Assembly: GCA_029243025.1 (NCBI GenBank)
Contig: JAQWSU010000017.1
Coordinates: forward strand, 1-64,000
DNA: 64,000 nucleotides
Direction: 5' to 3'
Origin: Pirellulaceae bacterium
Lineage (GTDB): Bacteria > Planctomycetota > Planctomycetia > Pirellulales > Pirellulaceae
Under the pieces are notes generated by a model, which made no database searches, was not told where the DNA came from, and saw only the letters and a list, made by a program, of their open reading frames with translations. This document shows, piece after piece, positions 57,192-64,000 of this stretch (position 1 is its first letter; every line of letters begins with the position of its first letter). A program made the position numbers and the translations under genes.

Positions 57192-58223
57192 CTAAAACCG
57201 AAAACGAATCCCGGTAACTAAACCGTCAATGACAACGCTACCGACATTCAACTGGTCGTAACCGGCAAACCATTCAAGATGATCTGATAATCCGTACCCC
57301 ACTGTCGCTCGTGCATGAAACAGATCAGCATCACCGATTGCACCATAGTCCACCTCACCGGTTAACTGCAGCCGCTCCCACAGCGTCACGTCCACCCCAA
57401 ACGTCAAATTAAGGCCCGCTTCACCACCAATATCGTCTGCGAGCCAATTGATACCAATCCCCGCGCGAGGACGTACATGCTTGGTGGGAAAAAGTTCGTA
57501 AACAAGATTAACATCACCGACCCACAAATGATCACGAAAGTCAAAGCCCTGCTCCCGATGCATCCTAACACTCGTGTCGATTCCAAATCCAGCGGTTCGA
57601 TTTGCCAACAGATCAAAACCAAATTGCGACAGATCCTCCGCGTCTGAGCCATACTCCATCCCGAACCGCATTTGCCAGGGAGCATGAAATTTAATCGGCT
57701 CCGAAGACAGTTGGGGGCTTCCCGGGTGCATCCGCCCCATCGATGGCATACGCTCGGGTGGAGCAGGAATGCCAGGACTCGGGATCACCTCCACCGGCTG
57801 ATCGTAAAGACGATACTCTTCCACCAAAATCGGCGCCGGAACAATGGGTGCACTACTGAAATAAAGTCCAAGCGAACCGGGGGATCGCCTGGGATAATGA
57901 TGATGGTGGTGATGGCGTTGATTGTGGCGATGTCGACCTTCTCGCGAAACTCTTTTCTTTCGAGGGCCGTGTTGTCGTGTCTGTTTTGCAGCACTCGCTA
58001 AACGCCCCGACGGTGCACTCCTGCTCTTTTCTTTTTTAGCTTCGTGATCATGATCGTCATCCTCTTTCCTCCGCGATTCGGTGGAGTTTGATTTTGACTT
58101 TGAAGGCGTGTGGGAATGTGCTTGTTTGCCGGCTGCTCGAAGCTTGCCAGCAGCCAAGGGCTGAGCGGCCGAAAGTACCACGATCAGGCAGAATAATGCG
58201 CGGATTGGGTTCGAAGAAAACAT
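57192..58223 (-). CDS. Putative outer-membrane beta-barrel protein with His-rich linker
   Basis: The 343-residue product has a signal peptide (LFCLIVVLSAAQPLAAG), a low-complexity region (residues about 30-110) rich in Lys, Ser and His including NQRHHHHHHYPRR, a Pro-rich segment, and a C-terminal half (from about 175) of alternating amphipathic strands ending VTGIRFRF. The final Phe is the usual signature for outer-membrane barrel insertion. AAGGATG before the ATG is a good ribosome-binding site. The six-His run is natural and could bind metal. No known porin family is evident. Confidence 0.75.
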   Translation of the reverse strand: MFSSNPIRALFCLIVVLSAAQPLAAGKLRAAGKQAHSHTPSKSKSNSTESRRKEDDDHDHEAKKEKSRSAPSGRLASAAKQTRQHGPRKKRVSREGRHRHNQRHHHHHHYPRRSPGSLGLYFSSAPIVPAPILVEEYRLYDQPVEVIPSPGIPAPPERMPSMGRMHPGSPQLSSEPIKFHAPWQMRFGMEYGSDAEDLSQFGFDLLANRTAGFGIDTSVRMHREQGFDFRDHLWVGDVNLVYELFPTKHVRPRAGIGINWLADDIGGEAGLNLTFGVDVTLWERLQLTGEVDYGAIGDADLFHARATVGYGLSDHLEWFAGYDQLNVGSVVIDGLVTGIRFRF

Positions 58224-58558
58224 GGTTCACATCCTTGCGAAGGTCGAGCGGTTGAGGACGCTTGACCGTTTGATGCATAAGACGTGCCAATTGAAAGCAA
58301 CTTGCTTGATCGGCCAAATCGGATCACTGCCAGCAGCTTCGCAGCACGGCCTATTCAGAAAGCAAGCGTTTGCGATGCGATATCCGAATCCGAAGATTTC
58401 GGGCCATGTCTCCGCGCAGCGTATTATTTGTGACAACACCCTGACATCGAACTGAAGACAGTGGATCGCCAACCGACCAGCGATGCGAGCAATCCGATTA
58501 GGAAAACTTTTCCGCCAAGGCTATTCGATTCGGCCGACGGCGACGCCTGCTCAACTCG
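58224..58558. other. Intergenic stretch
   Basis: No gene, terminator or repeat is seen. Confidence 0.45.
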
Positions 58559-59734
58559 CTAGCATGCCGAAGTCGATGACTCCGTGATCAAGTGCTTGGG
58601 AAAGTCAGAGACTCGTTCACACGCCAATTGTTCCATCACCTGCTGCACCTGGCGTTTGAGCATGAAAGCAGTGTGCAACCCACCGTTGTGTCCCAGAGCC
58701 CCCACGCCGTACATGAAGGAGCGTCCCAGGAAGGTAAACCGAGCGCCACTAGCCAGTGCACAGGCGATGTCCGGCCCTCCTCGAATCCCCGAATCGAGCA
58801 TCACGGTAATCTTGTCACCAAACTTTTTCGCCAGCTCCGTCATCGGCTTAATCGTCGACTGCCCCGCATCAAGCTGTCGACCACCATGATTGGATGAAAT
58901 AAATCCATCGGCGCCCAAGGCAATCACTTTTTCCGCGTCCTCTTCAGTCACAATTCCCTTAACGACAAGTTTTCCTTTCCACAAGTCGCGCAGCGCCTTG
59001 ATTCGGTCTTCATTTAAACGACCCGAGAAAGTCTTATTCATGAAGAGACCCAAATGTTTCATATTGAGGCCCTTCGGAATGTAAGGCTTCATCGTCTTGA
59101 ACTCGGGTTTTCCTGCTGCGAGTTGGCCGGCGCACCAGGCAGGGTGAGTCAGCATCTGACCGATGTTCCGTAAGGTCATTTGAGGCGGAATCGAAAGACC
59201 ATTACGAATTTCTTTGGGCCGGTAACCAAACGTTGGCGTATCAGCCAAAATCACCAGCACCGGCAAACCGGCTTCAGAGACACGGGCGATAAGCTTGTCT
59301 CGCAACTCGTCTTCGGCCGGATGGTACAGCTGGAACCAGGCCCGTCCACCGGTGATTTCAGCAATCGTTTCAATGCTGGCAGTACTCACCGTCGAGAGGC
59401 AAAATGGAATGTTGTGGGTCGCCGCAGCCTTCGCCAAAATCTCACATGATCCCGGCCACATCAGTCCCTGAAGTCCAACCGGTGCGATCCCAAACGGCGC
59501 ATCGTAGGTTTCACCAAACAATTCTGTGCGAAGATCCGATCCGGCATACTGCCCGATGTAATACGGTCGCAACTGCACTTTTCGAATGTCCTCGGTGTTC
59601 CGCCTTAGATTGATATTCGAATTGCAGCCGCCTTCCAAATAGTCAAAGGCAAATCCTGGCATCCGCTTGCGAGCTTTTTCACGCAAGTGATCGATCGAGG
59701 GGTATTTGGAATTAAAGGCAGATTCCATCGTCAA
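58559..59734 (-). CDS. FMN-dependent alpha-hydroxy-acid oxidase/dehydrogenase (L-lactate type)
   Basis: The 391-residue TIM-barrel product lacks a signal peptide. FMN/substrate text: FAFDYLEGGCNSNINLRRNT near residue 28, PFGIAPVGLQGLMWP, WFQLYHP near 135, LVVKGIVTEEDAEKVIALGA, and SNHGGRQLDAGQS with the catalytic His (H-G-G-R-Q). LDSGIRGGPDIACALASGA is the phosphate-binding turn. It oxidises an (S)-2-hydroxy acid such as lactate or glycolate to the keto acid; the acceptor is unknown. The gene is isolated. Confidence 0.92.
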   Translation of the reverse strand: MTMESAFNSKYPSIDHLREKARKRMPGFAFDYLEGGCNSNINLRRNTEDIRKVQLRPYYIGQYAGSDLRTELFGETYDAPFGIAPVGLQGLMWPGSCEILAKAAATHNIPFCLSTVSTASIETIAEITGGRAWFQLYHPAEDELRDKLIARVSEAGLPVLVILADTPTFGYRPKEIRNGLSIPPQMTLRNIGQMLTHPAWCAGQLAAGKPEFKTMKPYIPKGLNMKHLGLFMNKTFSGRLNEDRIKALRDLWKGKLVVKGIVTEEDAEKVIALGADGFISSNHGGRQLDAGQSTIKPMTELAKKFGDKITVMLDSGIRGGPDIACALASGARFTFLGRSFMYGVGALGHNGGLHTAFMLKRQVQQVMEQLACERVSDFPKHLITESSTSAC

Positions 59735-60241
59735 TCCTTAATTTCTTCACAACGTCCGTTGACTAAGCACAAACCCAATCTTATTTCAATTCAGATTATC
59801 AACAAACAATCTTTCTTCAATAGACAGGAACTCACTTCCCGCTCATGTTGACATCGGTGTGAAGCTGTTTCGTGTAGTGCCCGCGGCAACTGACTGTCGG
59901 GAGATCGAACCGTTTCCAACAGGTTGGTCCGATGCCTTCCCACGCACCCACGAGTGAACGAATCGTTGTTCGCAAAACGAACCCTCACCGACAATCACTC
60001 CTACAGTGCCTAATGGTATAAGTTTCGGCCGCTTAGATTTCAACCAGCATAAACCCACGACATGGTCCCACTTCCATACCACGGATCCGGGCCCAACGCG
60101 GTGATAAGCGACGTGGGCAAACTGGGGCGGATCCAATGCGAGGGAGTACACAGCACAGCACCAGCGACAATCACGAGGAAATGCAGCCACTCTCGCGATG
60201 GCTTGGCCTCTCGGATGAGCTCGAACGGATAAATCTGAATT
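59735..60241. other. Intergenic stretch
   Basis: A minus-strand frame at 59843-60190 is open but composition and lack of motifs speak against a gene. Nothing else found. Confidence 0.45.
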
Positions 60242-60556
60242 TCAGCAAGTAAACATGAATCGGTTACGCCACGGATCCCAGAAATTATTATTGGGCGACA
60301 GAACCAATCCCAGCACTGCAGGGACCCTAATCATCGCGTTCCAGAGCAGGATCACAACGGCGATGCGGGTAAATCGCCAGGGCAGCCAAACGGTGTAAAC
60401 AACAGGGGCTACAATTCCGGCAGTCACGACAGCGCCCGTGACAATCGCCAAATCAAGCAGCGTAATAACCTGGAAAACCCAAAGCCACAGGGCATTGGCT
60501 GCGGTCAATGCCAACATGATGCGAACAGAAAATTGCGTTTTGTTTTGTTCAATCAT
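60242..60556 (-). CDS. Small membrane protein, unknown
   Basis: From MIEQNKTQFSVRIMLALTAA, 104 residues with three predicted hydrophobic segments (IMLALTAANALWLWVFQVIT, DLAIVTGAVVTAGIVAPVVY, IAVVILLWNAMIRVPAVLGL). Small proteins beginning with an F-S-V/L-R-x-L-L-A-L-T segment are common and uncharacterised in planctomycetes. No partner gene is adjacent. Confidence 0.6.
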   Translation of the reverse strand: MIEQNKTQFSVRIMLALTAANALWLWVFQVITLLDLAIVTGAVVTAGIVAPVVYTVWLPWRFTRIAVVILLWNAMIRVPAVLGLVLSPNNNFWDPWRNRFMFTC

Positions 60557-60902
60557 GTGTACGCCAAGCAACTCCCCCAACGCTTAAGACCGGCGATAGC
60601 GAGTCGAACGAGGGATTGCCGCCACGCAATCGGTCGAACGAGGCGATCCTCCCTCATCAATCCGGTAAACGTAGGACATGTTTGCCGCGAAACGGAAAGC
60701 CATCTCAACGTACTGTCCAGGTCGGCGGACAATGAGTAAAACACTGAGTTAGAAGAATCGGTTCAAACGATGAAAACAGGGCTCGAATCGGCTACCAATC
60801 GCGAACAACCCTTCAAAACTTGCAACCGATCAAAAGGCCAAATCCAATCCCCCCGGTAACGACTGGAACCGGTCACCCCTATCCTTTCGCTTGGTCATCA
60901 CC
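60557..60902. other. Intergenic stretch
   Basis: Divergent control region between the small membrane protein and prolyl oligopeptidase; no clear promoter or gene. Confidence 0.45.
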
Positions 60903-63047
60903 ATGTCTTTCACAGCACTTCTGATCGTAACAGTAACTATGGGCCCCATGGACGCTACCCCTTCATCCAACTCACCCCGCAAAAACCAATATCCAGAAGC
61001 GCGTCGAGAGGCGATCCACGACACCTTTCACGGCGTAAAAGTAGCTGACCCCTATCGGTGGCTTGAGCAAGACGTGCGTGAATCAAAAGAAGTGCAGAAA
61101 TGGGTCGAGGCGGAAAACAAAGTCACGCAAGCCTATCTCAGCGCGATTCCAGAACGCGATCAAATCCGCAAACGTCTCACCAAGCTCTGGAACTATCCAA
61201 AATATTCGGCACCATTCCAAAGAGGTGGCAAATACTTCTTCCGCAAGAATGACGGACTTCAAAATCAAGCCGTTCTCTATGTGGCCAATTCCGCCGATGG
61301 TGAAGCCCGAGTGTTACTCAATCCGAATACATGGACCAAGGACGGCACGGTTGCCTTGTCGAGTGCGGTACCGAGTGACGACGCTCGACTATTAGCCTAC
61401 ACGGCTAGTGAAGGGGGATCGGACTGGAAAACGCTTCGTGTGATGAATATTGAGTCAGGAAAATTACTCGAAGATGAATTGAAGTGGATCCGCTGGGGCG
61501 GCGTCAACTGGTTGCCGGATGGGTCGGGATTCTACTACGCCCGCTATCCAAAACCAGAAGCAGGTGAACAGTATCAAGCACTTGCTCTGAATCAAATGAT
61601 CTATTTCCATCAGATCGGCAGCCAACAGTCCGATGACCAACTGGTCTATCGTCGCGAAGATCATCCCGACTGGACCTTTGACCTGACGCTAACCGACGAC
61701 GACCAGTATCAAGTGATTTCGATCACCAAGAGCACTGACGATCAAAACATGGTGCTGTATCGCAAAGCAGACAATCCGACGGCGCCCTGGATTGAGCTCA
61801 TTGGCGATTTTGATAATCAGTTCTGGTTCGTGGGCAATCAAGATGCAACGTTTTACTTTTTGACCGATCTCGATGCACCCACCAAACGCGTCGTCTCCAT
61901 ATCACTGACACAGCCGGGGCGAAGCCATTTGAAGGAGATTATTCCAGCCGAAACCGAAACCTTGCGTTCTGCCACGATCCTCAACGAACAATTTGTCGCT
62001 TCCTATCTCAAAGATGCAACGACTCGTGTCAAAATCCTGTCGCTTGACGGAGAATTTGTTCGTGACGTTGAGTTCCCTGGCATTGGAACAGCAGGCGGCT
62101 TCCGAGGACGTCCAAGCGATTACGAAACATTTTATTCTTTTTCCAGCTATGACACGCCCTCCAGCATCTTTCAGTATGACATGCGAACTGGAAAAAGTCG
62201 TTTGTGGCGTCGATCCGAGGTCGATTTTGATCCACAACAATTTCAAGTCAAGCAGATCTTTTACAAGAGCAAAGACGGCACACGTGTCCCGATGTTCATC
62301 GCCCATCGCCGAGACCTCCAACTCAGCGGTGACAATCCGACATTGCTGTACGGCTACGGAGGATTCAATATTTCGTTGACCCCCGGCTTCTCGGTCTCCT
62401 ACGTCGCTTGGATGGAGATGGGCGGCGTCGTTGCGATTCCCAATCTGCGAGGGGGTGGTGAGTACGGCGAACAATGGCATGCGGCTGGCAAAACCGTCAA
62501 CAAACAAAATGTGTTTGATGATTTCTTGGCAGCCGCCGAATGGCTCATCGCCGAAAAATACACGCGTCCAGACAAGCTGGCGATCCAAGGCGGAAGCAAT
62601 GGAGGCTTACTCGTTGGCGCTGCGATGACACAACGTCCCGATCTGTTCGGTGCTTGTCTACCTGCAGTGGGTGTGATGGACATGCTGCGGTATCAACATT
62701 TCACGGCCGGCAGATTCTGGGTCGATGAATATGGAACTCCGGATGAGGAAGCCGAATTCAAGGCGCTTCTTCGTTATTCTCCTTACCACAACATCCAGGC
62801 TGGAGTGGACTACCCCGCAACGATGATCTCGACGGCTGACACAGACGATCGTGTCGTACCAATGCACAGTTTCAAATTTGCAGCTGCCTTGCAGCAAGCT
62901 CAAGCCGGGCCCGCTCCAATCTTGATTCGTATCGAAACACGGGCCGGACACGGAGCCGGTAAACCCACCTCAAAACGAATTGACAACATTGCCGACCATT
63001 GGGCATTCCTTGTTCACGTGTTGAACGTGAAAATCCCCCAACCTTAA
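60903..63047 (+). CDS. Prolyl oligopeptidase family serine peptidase (S9A)
   Basis: From MSFTALLIVTVTMGPMDATP the product is 714 residues; the TTG four codons earlier is weaker. N-terminal mature text YPEARREAIHDTFHGVKVAD and PYRWLEQD is the S9A start. A beta-propeller follows, then the hydrolase domain from about 430 with YGYGGFNISLTPGFSVSYVA, GGEYGEQWHAAGK, nucleophile GGSNGGLLV, acid DTDDRV and histidine GAGHGAGKP. It cuts peptides after proline and is probably secreted. It is complete, about the typical 700 residues. Confidence 0.95.
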   Translation: MSFTALLIVTVTMGPMDATPSSNSPRKNQYPEARREAIHDTFHGVKVADPYRWLEQDVRESKEVQKWVEAENKVTQAYLSAIPERDQIRKRLTKLWNYPKYSAPFQRGGKYFFRKNDGLQNQAVLYVANSADGEARVLLNPNTWTKDGTVALSSAVPSDDARLLAYTASEGGSDWKTLRVMNIESGKLLEDELKWIRWGGVNWLPDGSGFYYARYPKPEAGEQYQALALNQMIYFHQIGSQQSDDQLVYRREDHPDWTFDLTLTDDDQYQVISITKSTDDQNMVLYRKADNPTAPWIELIGDFDNQFWFVGNQDATFYFLTDLDAPTKRVVSISLTQPGRSHLKEIIPAETETLRSATILNEQFVASYLKDATTRVKILSLDGEFVRDVEFPGIGTAGGFRGRPSDYETFYSFSSYDTPSSIFQYDMRTGKSRLWRRSEVDFDPQQFQVKQIFYKSKDGTRVPMFIAHRRDLQLSGDNPTLLYGYGGFNISLTPGFSVSYVAWMEMGGVVAIPNLRGGGEYGEQWHAAGKTVNKQNVFDDFLAAAEWLIAEKYTRPDKLAIQGGSNGGLLVGAAMTQRPDLFGACLPAVGVMDMLRYQHFTAGRFWVDEYGTPDEEAEFKALLRYSPYHNIQAGVDYPATMISTADTDDRVVPMHSFKFAAALQQAQAGPAPILIRIETRAGHGAGKPTSKRIDNIADHWAFLVHVLNVKIPQP

Positions 63048-63136
63048 AGATCCAAGCCCCCACTGAAAAGATTGCCACGATGGAGCGCCCACTCGCTCTG
63101 CGCGAAAGGCTCGATGATGGTGCGGAACCCTGCTGA

Positions 63137-63664
63137 TCAGCTTCGCAACGGGTCGACACCTTCGAGACGAAGCAAACGTTGTTTCAGCGACAAACCGTTG
63201 GGCGCAGAAAAACCGCCGAGCTTGCGATTGGCACCCACCACACGATGGCACGGGATAATCAACGGCAACGGATTGTCGGCCATCACACGTCCCACGGCGC
63301 GGGCAGCTCGAGGAGAGCCCGCCAGTCTTGCCAACTGGCCGTACGAAAGGGTCTCGCCGTAACCGATTCCCTGACAGGCCGTCAAAACACACGTTCTGAA
63401 GTCGGTCATCGACGGCAGATCAAGCGGTACCCCGTGAAAATCATGCCTTACACCCGAGGCAAAATCCCGCATCTGCTCCTCTAAATCACCCCATGGCGCC
63501 CCCCCGAAGCTAGCAGCCGCCCCCCCCATCGCTTGCTCAGCCACCGCAGCCGATCGATGCCCAATCGTCGTACGCTGAACCCCTTTTTCACTCCATTGCA
63601 GACCAAACCAACCTAAAGGGGTCAAAAATACAGTTCGCCCCACTGAAGGACCGATGGCCATCAT
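63137..63664 (-). CDS. ogt: Methylated-DNA--protein-cysteine S-methyltransferase
   Basis: The 175-residue product has the family core GETLSYGQLARLAGSPRAAR, AVGRVMADNPLPLIIPCHRV and VGANRKLGGF. The acceptor Cys lies in IPCHRV and the DNA-binding helix includes RAARAVGRV. The enzyme removes O6-alkyl groups from guanine and is used up in the process. It is convergent with the oligopeptidase gene. Confidence 0.92.
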   Translation of the reverse strand: MMAIGPSVGRTVFLTPLGWFGLQWSEKGVQRTTIGHRSAAVAEQAMGGAAASFGGAPWGDLEEQMRDFASGVRHDFHGVPLDLPSMTDFRTCVLTACQGIGYGETLSYGQLARLAGSPRAARAVGRVMADNPLPLIIPCHRVVGANRKLGGFSAPNGLSLKQRLLRLEGVDPLRS

Positions 63665-63725
63665 GAGCTTCTCGCAAAACGCCAGAGGGTGTTAACAGAG
63701 CCAGAAAAAGAAAATGCTCACGGCT

Positions 63726-63755
63726 TTGACACTTTAATATTCCTCATTTTATACT
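63726..63755 (+). promoter_or_regulatory. Sigma-70-type promoter for the last gene
   Basis: TTGACA (63726-63731), 18-base spacer, TATACT (63750-63755), 80 bp before the ATG at 63835. Confidence 0.6.
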
Positions 63756-63834
63756 GAATGGACGGACGCCCGACAGGCGACCAGCGCTCTACCTTGTTTA
63801 AACGGAGCGATTTGCACCATTAGGGAAGGCTTGC

Positions 63835-64000
63835 ATGAGTCGCTACAGCACGTACAGCGATGATTTCTACATCAACGTGAATTTGAACACCGAAATGGAT
63901 TTGCCCAGCAACCGAGAAACATTGCTGCACTATTTCGAACAAGTTCAAAAACACTTTCCGTCGATGTGTAATTTCTACTGCCGTGAGCGATCAGAATACG
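63835..64000 (+). CDS. Conserved planctomycete protein, 5' part (cut by window edge)
   Basis: ATG 63835 is preceded by AGGGAAGG at about 6 bases. The first residues, MSRYSTYSDDFYINVNLNTE then MDLPSNRETLLHYFEQVQKH, are those of a small protein I recall as widely conserved and uncharacterised in planctomycetes. It has a good promoter. No function is suggested by the visible part. Confidence 0.8.
   Translation, partial: MSRYSTYSDDFYINVNLNTEMDLPSNRETLLHYFEQVQKHFPSMCNFYCRERSEY

Noticed and set aside
59843-60190. Minus-strand frame of 115 codons as a gene
   Set aside because: Trp/Cys-rich, no homology-like pattern, no start signal.

Overview
The window looks like chromosomal DNA of a marine-type Planctomycetota, most likely Pirellulales (Rhodopirellula-like). 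The evidence is the gene content: two sulfatases, PSCyt1/DUF1549-DUF1553 with DUF1501, two DUF1552/DUF1592 pairs, a DUF1559 pseudopilin-like protein, PEP-CTERM and dockerin tails, a CotH/lamin-tail surface protein, and many Tat signal peptides on enzymes. Gene density is moderate, GC is near 50-55 percent, and there are long stretches of decaying sequence.

Layout. 1-1.2 kb: 3' end of a repeat-rich surface protein. 2-6 kb: arylsulfatase cut by an in-frame TGA, then a multiply broken polysaccharide pyruvyl transferase. 7.2-11.3 kb: a co-directional cluster of enolase-superfamily enzyme, pectate-lyase-like protein and beta-propeller protein, probably for pectin or uronate use. 12.2-13.9 kb: a Wsp-type chemoreceptor. 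14.1-14.4 kb: tail of a lost PEP-CTERM protein. 14.4-22 kb: a Tat-exported planctomycete protein, a FadR-type GntR regulator and a divergent PSCyt1/DUF1501 operon with a perfect palindrome between them and a terminator after it. 22-28.6 kb: LemA pair, broken CobW-type GTPase, SMP-30 lactonase, S9 peptidase and a broken TIM-barrel gene. 29-33.5 kb: amidohydrolase, MntR regulator with two operator-like palindromes, DUF1559 protein and small lipoprotein. 34.3-38 kb and 47.2-50.7 kb: two DUF1552-DUF1592 operons. 38.3-47.1 kb: truncated IS3-type element, Ntn hydrolase, scars, giant CotH protein, tRNA-Val relic and truncated glycosyltransferase. 51.5-54.5 kb: two copies of a serine-recombinase 3' end flank a lactonase-family gene, and the second copy abuts a tRNA-Arg(ACG) gene. 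55-64 kb: second sulfatase, Nudix-like protein, His-rich outer-membrane barrel, FMN alpha-hydroxyacid oxidase, small membrane protein, prolyl oligopeptidase, O6-alkylguanine-DNA methyltransferase and the start of a conserved planctomycete protein.

The intact genes mostly export enzymes for polysaccharide, sulfate-ester and peptide breakdown, together with planctomycete cytochrome-type complexes of unknown chemistry. The most striking structural theme is decay. About nine gene relics are present, and several lie next to scars of serine-recombinase elements or a dispersed repeat of about 105 bp. The recombinase scars carry what looks like the terminator of tRNA-Arg fused to the recombinase 3' end, which points to repeated integration and excision at tRNA 3' ends. 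I see no CRISPR array, rRNA operon or complete prophage.
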